DNA of 31,662 bases from Prevotellaceae bacterium UBA6858 (GTDB lineage Bacteria; Bacteroidota; Bacteroidia; Bacteroidales; Bacteroidaceae). Made by a program: the position numbers and the translations under genes. The stretch is from the NCBI GenBank assembly GCA_002451695.1, contig DKDC01000034.1, positions 1 to 31,662 of the forward strand, given 5' to 3'. Below are positions 25,629-31,662 of the stretch, piece by piece (the stretch's first letter is position 1; every line of letters begins with the position of its first letter). The notes under the pieces were generated by a model. That model did not search any database. It was not told where the DNA came from and was given only the letters and a program-made list of their open reading frames with translations.

Positions 25629-26552
25629 ATGACAACAAGAAGGGAATTTCTGAAATACTCCGCACTGCTTGCGGGTGCGGCGGCTTTGAACGGCGCGGAC
25701 GCCAAGGCTGCGGGCGACATAACCAAGACATGGAACTCAAGGAAAAAGCCCGCATTCACCCTTTGGCAGATACCCAGCCACAGCAACACCATTGGCAACT
25801 CGTACGTGTTCCAGACCGCCAAGGGGAAGGTTGTTGTGATGGACGGCGGCTTCCCCGAAGAGGCCAACACATTGCGCGGATTTATCGGCGCGTTGGGCAA
25901 CGAGGTCGAGGCGTGGTTCATATCCCACCCGCACAACGACCACATGGGCGCGCTCACCGAAATACTGAAAAACAGGCAGGACATTAAGATCAGGCACATC
26001 TACCATTCGCGCATAAGCAAGGCGATCCAGGCCGCCGAAGCCGCCTATTCGCCGAGCTGCCAGGAGTTCTACGACCAAATAGACAAGACCGACATTCCCG
26101 TTACCGACATACGCACGCCCGGCGGCGTTTACACGTTCGACGGCATGAGCCTGAAGATACTCAGCGTGGCCAACGAGATAACCGCTAACGCCTACAACAA
26201 TTCCTCGATGATAATGCGCGTGTGGGACAAGAGGAAAACCATTGTGTTCCTCGGCGATGCGGGCGTTGAGTGCGGAAACCTCGCGCTCAACGGCCCTTAC
26301 AGGGACGACCTCAACTGCGAATACCTGCAAATGGCGCATCACGGGCAGAACGGCTGCGACAGGCATTTTTACCAGACCGTGAAGTTCCGCGCCTGTCTGT
26401 GGCCCACGCCGTCGTGGGTGTGGAACAACGACCAGGGCAAGGGCTTCAACACGGGCATACTCAAAACCGTGGAGACGCGCTCGTGGATGAAGGAAATCGG
26501 CATAAGGGAACACCACGTAACCTGCGAGGAAGGGCTTTGGAGGCTTTGCTGA
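25629..26552 (+). CDS. Tat-signal metallo-beta-lactamase-fold hydrolase
   Basis: 307-residue exported hydrolase. The N-terminus TTRREFLKYSALLAGAAALNG is a textbook twin-arginine signal (Arg4-Arg5 then FLK and a hydrophobic run), implying export of a folded, metal-loaded protein. The MBL metal motif HPHNDH is at 100-105 (His100, His102, Asp104, His105), with Asp210 in LGDAG and His237-His238 in MAHHGQNG as further ligands. The spacing and the HHG motif resemble ComEC-type MBL domains, which cleave phosphodiesters, but the protein lacks the ComEC membrane part. The reaction is therefore inferred as hydrolysis of a phosphoester or related bond, substrate unknown. It is monocistronic, with repeat copy E5 directly after it and no separate terminator. 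Confidence 0.85.
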   Translation: MTTRREFLKYSALLAGAAALNGADAKAAGDITKTWNSRKKPAFTLWQIPSHSNTIGNSYVFQTAKGKVVVMDGGFPEEANTLRGFIGALGNEVEAWFISHPHNDHMGALTEILKNRQDIKIRHIYHSRISKAIQAAEAAYSPSCQEFYDQIDKTDIPVTDIRTPGGVYTFDGMSLKILSVANEITANAYNNSSMIMRVWDKRKTIVFLGDAGVECGNLALNGPYRDDLNCEYLQMAHHGQNGCDRHFYQTVKFRACLWPTPSWVWNNDQGKGFNTGILKTVETRSWMKEIGIREHHVTCEEGLWRLC

Positions 26553-26555
26553 CGC

Positions 26556-26738
26556 GGTTTTTGCGCCGCCCCTACAAATGGCGCAAAACCAAAAATCGAC
26601 AGCCTTTCCTGCACATCCCGAAAACTACATAGGACATATTTTTTTCTATGTCCTATGTAGGAAAAATTATGTCTGATGTAATTCAAACTACATCAGACCT
26701 TTTTTGCGCCGTTGCAAATGCTTGGTCTGCAATGTCTT
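26556..26738 (+). repeat. Structured intergenic repeat, copy E5 (near-consensus hairpins A and B)
   Basis: Best-preserved copy for both hairpins. The outer stem GGTTTTTGCGCC (26556-26567) / GGCGCAAAACC (26580-26590) encloses only the CCCCTACAA part, so the GGGCGTATG palindrome is missing. Hairpin A: CTACATAGGACATA (26625-26638) and TATGTCCTATGTAG (26647-26660), perfect 14 bp. Hairpin B: GTCTGATGTA (26671-26680) and TACATCAGAC (26689-26698), perfect 10 bp with loop ATTCAAAC, followed by C and T6 (26700-26705). The stretch begins 4 bp after the MBL-gene stop codon and is the only terminator-like structure there, so this copy probably ends that transcript. Confidence 0.9.
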
Positions 26739-26880
26739 ATGCAAATAATTTTGGAAGCATCCAACCATTTGTGTTTCAGCGTGTTGTGCGCTTTGTGCCG
26801 GTTTGGGCTATTGGTGTGCCGCGTTCTGTCTGCGCAAAAGCAAACCTATAATATTCTATAACAACAGTTAATAAAAATTA

Positions 26881-26889
26881 CCCCCCCCC
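26881..26889. repeat. Nine-C homopolymer tract upstream of the ricin-like gene
   Basis: C9 in otherwise AT-rich intergenic DNA, 40 bp before the predicted -7 element and 81 bp before the start codon. Mononucleotide C or G runs of this length are prone to replication slippage. Confidence 0.8.
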
Positions 26890-26929
26890 ATTTTGACAAT
26901 TTTGTAACATCGGTGTAACAGTTAATGCC

Positions 26930-26937
26930 TATATTTG
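26930..26937 (+). promoter_or_regulatory. Candidate -7 element of the ricin-like/phosphoesterase operon
   Basis: TATATTTG matches TAnnTTTG and lies 33 bp before the ATG at 26971. The nearest TTTG (26901-26904) is 25 bp upstream, longer than the usual 19 bp, so the promoter may be suboptimal or activator-dependent. Confidence 0.5.
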
Positions 26938-26970
26938 CATTCAGTTATAACCGCTAAACAATTTTTGCCA

Positions 26971-28179
26971 ATGAAAAAGTTACTACTAATGTGTGCTGCT
27001 TTCGTACTGGCGGGGCTAAATGCCTTTGCCGACGAACTGCCCGGCTTCGTAAGCACTGACGGCAACGTCAAATGGTGCTACATACGGAGTTCGAGAGTTA
27101 CCGGCTGGTGCCTGCAGCCGGATGGCCTGGAAGTTGTGGCGAAGCCGAAAGCCGACTTCAGCAACTGGGAGGAGCTTGCCAAGCAGTTGTGGTGCATCAC
27201 CGCCGATGCGGACGGCAAGTACACAATCACCAACAAGCATGACGGCCGCCAGATGGACGTGGGGCTTTCCTCAAAGTTCAGCAACTGGGAGTCGATGCAG
27301 ATGCACGAGGTTGCGTCCGCAAAATGGACGATACACCACTACGAGGGCGACACGGTTTCGTTCGAGTCTGACATCCCCGCCCCTGGCGGAGGCGCGATAT
27401 ACCGCTTTCCCGCAACCCACCAGTACGAGGAGGGCAAGATTATGGTGTGGCTCGTGAGGGAAGAATACGGAAAAGGTCAGGATGAGGGAAGCCTCTTCAT
27501 AATCGAGCCTTTCGACGAGATACGCGAGCCGGAGTACCAGAATGCGGAAACAGTGCCTTACTATGGCATCTTCAGTTCGTTGCAGGACGGCGGCATGATA
27601 ATCGACAACACGTCGGTTGTTGACACGAAGTACCGCTTCATTGTGGCACGCCCCGACAACCCCGACGAGACGGCGCAGTGGCGTTTCGTAAACCTGGGCC
27701 CGGGAAAGACGGCCATCATTAACCGCGCAACAGGCAACAGCATATCCACGTCGCTGTATGCCGACGAAAAATACAACCTGCCCGAGGCCGACGGCAGGAG
27801 CGTTGCCCCCAAGGCCTGGAGTCTCAACGCCATAAGTAATTACGAGTTCGCCATTTCCTCAAGGGGCGAAGACGGCGTGGTGCGCTATCTGAACAACACC
27901 CTCGCGGGCGGAGAGCCGGAGGCGCTCGACCCCGCGCAGATGAGCGGCAGCAGCTTTGCATGGACGTTCGACAAGATGGGCGAGGTGGTTGACGTGAACG
28001 ACGCCAAGGCCCAGAAGCCCGCAGTGAGCGTGGTGAACGGAAAAGTAGTGGTGGGCGGCGGAAAGAAGTTCACCGTAGCCACAACCGACGGCGTTGTGCT
28101 CCCGCCCTCCTCAACCCTGCAAAAGGGCATATATATAGTTACCGTTGAGGGCAAGGCATGCAAGATAAACGTTAGATAA
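26971..28179 (+). CDS. Secreted protein with ricin-like beta-trefoil repeats and T9SS-like C-terminal domain
   Basis: 402-residue secreted protein. Signal peptide MKKLLLMCAAFVLAGLNAFA (residues 1-20) with a signal-peptidase-I-type end and no lipobox. Ricin-type repeats are suggested by LWCITADADGKYTITNKHDG with DVG (about 70-95) and QWRFVNLGPGKTAIINRATG (about 235-255); such trefoils bind sugars. The last 50 residues (VSVVNGKVVV, then GIYIVTVEGKACKINVR) resemble the type A sorting domain of the type IX secretion system, which would place the protein on the surface or outside. Both domain calls are by pattern and remain tentative. The ATG at 26971 is preferred over 26935, which lies within the -7 element. 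The phosphoesterase gene follows after 16 bp, so the two are cotranscribed and may act together. Confidence 0.72.
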   Translation: MKKLLLMCAAFVLAGLNAFADELPGFVSTDGNVKWCYIRSSRVTGWCLQPDGLEVVAKPKADFSNWEELAKQLWCITADADGKYTITNKHDGRQMDVGLSSKFSNWESMQMHEVASAKWTIHHYEGDTVSFESDIPAPGGGAIYRFPATHQYEEGKIMVWLVREEYGKGQDEGSLFIIEPFDEIREPEYQNAETVPYYGIFSSLQDGGMIIDNTSVVDTKYRFIVARPDNPDETAQWRFVNLGPGKTAIINRATGNSISTSLYADEKYNLPEADGRSVAPKAWSLNAISNYEFAISSRGEDGVVRYLNNTLAGGEPEALDPAQMSGSSFAWTFDKMGEVVDVNDAKAQKPAVSVVNGKVVVGGGKKFTVATTDGVVLPPSSTLQKGIYIVTVEGKACKINVR

Positions 28180-28195
28180 CCTAAACCCTACGACA

Positions 28196-31100
28196 ATGAA
28201 AAGGATGAAATATATATTCGCGCTGCTTGTTGCAGCAATTACCCTTGTGCTGCCCGCAAAGGCACAGGAGAGAGTTCTGACGGCGGTAGGGGCTGCCGGA
28301 AGTACGGAACTTACGGTTTTGGACGGAGTGTCGTCGCTATACTTCGCCAACAAGCCCGAAAGCAAAACCTTCAAGATTGCCACCAACACCATTGTAAGCC
28401 CGCGCACGTCTGACAGTTGGTTCAAGGCAAGCGTAAGCGGCGACGTAGTGACCGTGAGCGTTGACGGGAACACCGATGCCGCCACACGCACGGGCATCCT
28501 CACGCTCGCCGCCCCCGACGGACAGTCGAAGAAGGTGAACGTGGTGCAGCTCGGCACAGACCCCGGTTTCTTCGTGTCTGCCGACACTATTAGGACAAAG
28601 GGCATCTACGCCGGAGTGGTTGTGAATATCACCGCAAACACCGACCTGAAATTCACCGGCTCGGAATGGATAACCCCCAAGGACGCGACCCCCGTTGCAG
28701 GAACAAAGAACTATGTGTTCATAGCCGGAAAAATGCAGCAGGGAACGCGCTACGGCACGCTCACAATCTCATCCGCCGCCGATGCCTCGAAGGTGAAAAA
28801 CGTGGTGGTTGAGCAGAATTTCGAGGGCTTCCCCACATTTATCGTGATGAGCGACCTGCACTTCGGCGCGGGCGGCGCAAAGGAAAGGGTGAGCAAGAGC
28901 CTCCAAACCATATACGAGAACACGAGCGACGTTGACGCACTTATCCTCAACGGCGACCTTACCAACAGCGGCGACCTGGCACAGTATCAGGAAATGCTTT
29001 CGGTTGTGAACAACCCCGAGATAGTTCCCGAATACGTGCAGCGTTACTACATAATGGGCAACCACGAATGGTACACCGGCGACGGGAACGGCTCGATGAA
29101 CAACTACAACTCTTTGGGCGCGGAGCACAACAAATACTTCGACATCAAGGGCTACCCGTTCATTTACATAGGTCTTTCGGGCGGCAGCGAGGAGGATTAC
29201 AGCGAAGCCAGTCTCCGTTTCCTCAGCGAGAGCCTTGAGGACGCCGCCCTCAAATATCCGGGCAAGCCTATCTTTGTCTTCCAGCACATTCCGGCATTCG
29301 GCACAGTGCAGGGCTCGAACGATTACGATGGAGCCTGGGGCACGAAAAAAGTTTACGAAATCCTGAAAAACTACCCGCAGGTAATAGATTTCAGCGGACA
29401 CACCCATTTTTCCTCACGCTGCCCGCTGACGTTCCACCAAGGCACTTTCACCAGCCTTAACGACGGCGGAAACCTGAACTGCTACGTGCAGAAGGGAATA
29501 GACGTTGACGGCGAAATGCCCGCCGGCACGGAAACTTTGTCGGAAGGCATGATTGTAACCGTTGAGGACGAGAATAACGTTGGCGTAAGGCGCATTGACG
29601 GCGCGCGCAACGAGGAGATTGGCGAGCAGCTTAACTTTGCCGCGCCCTACAACGGCACAAATTTCGCCTACGCCAACTACAAGGGCAGCAAGCCCATGTT
29701 CGAAAGCTCCGACATTACGGCTGAGCAGCTCCAGCCCACACAGCGCAAGGTTACGTTCCCGCAAGCCGTAATTGGGGAGGGAGACCCCAACAACGTGGTG
29801 CTTTACTACAGGGTTGAGATACTCGACTCCGAGGACAAGGTCGTAGCCTCCGCAAACCGCTGCTCGCGCTTCTACCTCGGCAGCGACATGCCCGAAAACC
29901 TCGATGTGGTTGTGAACGACATCAAGGGCGACGGAATGATGCGCGTGCGCGTTACAGCGATAGACCCGTACGGTAACGAAAGCGAACCGATAGAGAGCGA
30001 GGAGTTTGAGCAGGGCGAATACCAGCCGGCAGAGGGCACGCAAGTCCCCGAGGCCGACTTGTTCGAGCTTTCGGTTGACGAGCAGGGCAAGGGCTTCGAC
30101 AAGTCGCCGATGGCCAACCCGGTAATAACTTCCGAGAACACTCCCGTGCCTTTCTACGACAGCGACTACAAGCTCGCAGGTGCGAAGTTCAACCGCGACC
30201 GCTCGCAGTATTACGAAATAGACTACTCCAACAACGAAAAGATTAAGGACGCGCTCACCGGCAGCTTCACCATGGAGGCGTTCTTCCTGTGCAGCGAGGT
30301 TACAGGCGAACCACAGTCGCCCATGAGTTCGCAGCAGGGCAGCGGCGGCACCGGTTTCTGGATGGACGGCGGCGGCAAGTTCCACTTCTACGGCGGACAT
30401 AACGGGCAGTGGTACGACCTTGTTTCCACAAAGAGCATACAGCCGGGCAAATACTACCACGCTGTGGCTACATACGACGGTTCGGTGATGAAGCTCTACC
30501 TCAACGGCTATCCCGCAGGCGAGCTTGCAACCGAAGAGCCTCTGACACTCCCCAACGAGGGGTCGCACTACCTTGTTGCCGGCGGCGACGTGGCGGCCAA
30601 TGCTGCGGTGCAGTGCGACGTCCCGCTTAACGGCTATCTCTTGGTTTCGCGCCTCTACTCGCGTGCAATAACCCGCGACGAGGACTATGTGCTCTACAAG
30701 GACGTGATAAAGAACCTTGTCGAACAGGGCGAGAGCGGCGAGATTGCCGAAGAGGCTCCCGTTGCCGACCTGTTCAACATTGAGTTCGGCGAGAACGGCA
30801 CGGCTGCCGACGTGTCGGAGCAGCAAATTCCCGTAACCGTGGGTCAGACCACTCCGGAGACATACTACAACGACACCTACAAGCGCTGGGCGGCCAAGTT
30901 TCCGGGCGATGACAACCAGTGCTATTTCGGTGTGCCATACGAAAACAATGACAGAATTCTCGAGTCGATGCTCACCGACTTCACGCTCGAAACCCTTTGC
31001 GTTGTCAACAACGACAACCTTTCGGCGCTGCCCGCAGTGCTCAGCTCGCAGCAGACCGGTGGCGTGGGCATAGAGCCGGGAGAGGTGATACAGGGCTGGG

Positions 31101-31438
31101 GCTACTTCAGCGGAAGCTACGCAACTGCATACGCGTATGACTATCCCGTGCAGAAGAACACCTACTACCACATAGCCCTTGTTGTGCAGACGCTCGATGT
31201 GGAAAACCCGGTTATGAGCATCTATGTTGACGGCAAGTTTGCCGGCAAAACACAGCTTGCAGGCCAGATGACTCTTCCCACAGGCAACGCCAAGTATTTC
31301 TGCATTGGCGGCGACGCCAGCCCTGCCGGAACTTACGCCGAGTTCCTGCTCAACGGCGAGGTTGCCGTGGCGCGTATGTACAGCCGCGCACTCACAGGGC
31401 CCGAAATCAAACGCCTGTTCGTTGACCTGAAGAAATAA
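28196..31438 (+). CDS. Secreted multi-domain calcineurin-like phosphoesterase with BACON and LamG-like domains
   Basis: 1080-residue secreted enzyme. Signal peptide ending LPAKA (about residue 23; an alternative ATG at 28205 is possible). Two BACON-like domains lie at about 55-125 (SWFKASVSGDVVTVSV, RTGILTLAAPDG) and 128-208 (TRYGTLTISS). The metallophosphatase core spans about 213-430 with a complete motif set: SDLHFG (Asp220, His222), NGDLT (Asp254), GNHEW (Asn289, His290), QHIP (His364) and GHTH (His402, His404). A beta-rich linker of about 490-610 follows, then two concanavalin/LamG-like domains at about 680-840 (SFTMEAFF, GKYYHAVATYDGSVMKLYLNG) and 890-1075 (YYHIALVVQ, MSIYVDGKFAG). The binding modules suggest a surface- or matrix-directed phosphodiesterase or phosphatase; the substrate is unknown. 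It ends its transcript, with a strong hairpin downstream. Confidence 0.88.
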   Translation: MKRMKYIFALLVAAITLVLPAKAQERVLTAVGAAGSTELTVLDGVSSLYFANKPESKTFKIATNTIVSPRTSDSWFKASVSGDVVTVSVDGNTDAATRTGILTLAAPDGQSKKVNVVQLGTDPGFFVSADTIRTKGIYAGVVVNITANTDLKFTGSEWITPKDATPVAGTKNYVFIAGKMQQGTRYGTLTISSAADASKVKNVVVEQNFEGFPTFIVMSDLHFGAGGAKERVSKSLQTIYENTSDVDALILNGDLTNSGDLAQYQEMLSVVNNPEIVPEYVQRYYIMGNHEWYTGDGNGSMNNYNSLGAEHNKYFDIKGYPFIYIGLSGGSEEDYSEASLRFLSESLEDAALKYPGKPIFVFQHIPAFGTVQGSNDYDGAWGTKKVYEILKNYPQVIDFSGHTHFSSRCPLTFHQGTFTSLNDGGNLNCYVQKGIDVDGEMPAGTETLSEGMIVTVEDENNVGVRRIDGARNEEIGEQLNFAAPYNGTNFAYANYKGSKPMFESSDITAEQLQPTQRKVTFPQAVIGEGDPNNVVLYYRVEILDSEDKVVASANRCSRFYLGSDMPENLDVVVNDIKGDGMMRVRVTAIDPYGNESEPIESEEFEQGEYQPAEGTQVPEADLFELSVDEQGKGFDKSPMANPVITSENTPVPFYDSDYKLAGAKFNRDRSQYYEIDYSNNEKIKDALTGSFTMEAFFLCSEVTGEPQSPMSSQQGSGGTGFWMDGGGKFHFYGGHNGQWYDLVSTKSIQPGKYYHAVATYDGSVMKLYLNGYPAGELATEEPLTLPNEGSHYLVAGGDVAANAAVQCDVPLNGYLLVSRLYSRAITRDEDYVLYKDVIKNLVEQGESGEIAEEAPVADLFNIEFGENGTAADVSEQQIPVTVGQTTPETYYNDTYKRWAAKFPGDDNQCYFGVPYENNDRILESMLTDFTLETLCVVNNDNLSALPAVLSSQQTGGVGIEPGEVIQGWGYFSGSYATAYAYDYPVQKNTYYHIALVVQTLDVENPVMSIYVDGKFAGKTQLAGQMTLPTGNAKYFCIGGDASPAGTYAEFLLNGEVAVARMYSRALTGPEIKRLFVDLKK

Positions 31439-31439
31439 A

Positions 31440-31511
31440 GGCGGCGCAACAAGCCCGGTATGGAAAATCCCGCACCCCAGTTTGGGGCGCGGGATTTTTG
31501 TTGCCGCCGGG
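31440..31511 (+). terminator. Intrinsic terminator after the phosphoesterase gene
   Basis: Inner stem AATCCCGCACCCC (31466-31478) with GGGGCGCGGGATT (31484-31496), one mismatch, loop AGTTT, followed by a T-run to 31499. An outer stem GGCGGC..AACAA (31440-31452) / TTGTTGCCGCC (31499-31509) extends it with a 2-nt bulge. It begins 2 bp after the stop codon. Confidence 0.88.
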
Positions 31512-31519
31512 TGCAAGGC

Positions 31520-31662
31520 GGTTTGGGCGGTGGTGTTTTGGGCGTATGTCATACGCCCCTACAATTATTGCCAAACCCAAACTAATAAGACTTTCCTAAA
31601 CACCATGAAAACTACATAGGACGTAGGAAAAACTACGTCCTATGCAGGAAAAATTATGTCTG
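31520..31662 (+). repeat. Structured intergenic repeat, copy E6 (right part cut by window edge)
   Basis: Outer-stem arm GGTTTGGGC (31520-31528), the palindrome GGGCGTATGTCATACGCCC (31540-31558, perfect 8-bp arms), the partner GCCAAACCC (31570-31578), and hairpin A CTACATAGGACGTAG (31612-31626) / CTACGTCCTATGCAG (31633-31647), 14 of 15 paired. Hairpin B begins (AATTATGTCTG) at the window end. In hairpin A both arms have changed together relative to E5 (GGACATA/TATGTCC to GGACGTA/TACGTCC), which keeps the pairing. Confidence 0.85.

Noticed and set aside
29414..31552. 712-codon open frame on the - strand opposite the phosphoesterase gene
   Set aside because: Composition is that of an antisense shadow (His/Val/Leu-rich without motifs), while the + strand has complete catalytic motifs and binding domains.
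1..31662. CRISPR array, tRNA or rRNA genes, integrase or transposase genes
   Set aside because: I looked for regularly spaced repeats, tRNA-like arms and recombinase motifs and saw none. The dispersed repeats are far apart and not an array.

Overview
The window looks like a chromosomal segment of a Bacteroidota bacterium, most likely order Bacteroidales. Four things support this: two SusC/SusD (RagA/RagB) outer-membrane pairs, lipoprotein signal peptides with acidic residues right after the lipobox cysteine, A-rich stretches in place of Shine-Dalgarno sites, and promoters of the Bacteroidetes type (TTTG, 19 bp, TAnnTTTG), two of which match exactly. I cannot name the genus.

Layout, left to right. 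1-4430: two housekeeping-type genes on +, S-adenosylhomocysteine hydrolase (ahcY) and a large YfhO-family membrane protein. 4836-7055: a single FAS1 (fasciclin)-domain lipoprotein gene with its own promoter and terminator hairpin. 7056-8320: 1.3 kb without a confident gene, holding a repeat element, a GC-rich foldable stretch that ends in a terminator-like hairpin, and a strong promoter with a roughly 200-nt leader. 8321-24068: a 15.7-kb set of six co-directional genes ordered FAS1 lipoprotein, SusC, SusD, (intergenic terminator-like hairpin), FAS1 lipoprotein, SusC, SusD. 24387-25508: a membrane-anchored metallophosphoesterase on -. 25629-26552: a Tat-signal metallo-beta-lactamase-fold hydrolase on +. 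26971-31511: a two-gene unit encoding a secreted ricin-like (beta-trefoil) protein and a 1080-residue secreted phosphoesterase with BACON and LamG-like domains.

Inferred joint role: the central locus has the architecture of a polysaccharide/peptide utilisation system (TonB-dependent importer plus surface lid lipoprotein) but carries no recognisable glycoside hydrolase, polysaccharide lyase, protease or Sus-type regulator. Each importer pair is instead led by a multi-domain FAS1 lipoprotein. The right-hand part is rich in phosphoester- or ester-cleaving secreted enzymes with binding modules.

The most unusual signal is non-coding. A structured repeat of about 180-205 bp occurs six times in 31.7 kb (two copies cut by the window edges), in both orientations, at every major transcription-unit boundary except the divergent promoter region at 25509-25628. 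It contains two related hairpins that share a 14-nt sequence, plus a third palindrome. Copies show base-pair-preserving changes, and one copy carries an inverted core.
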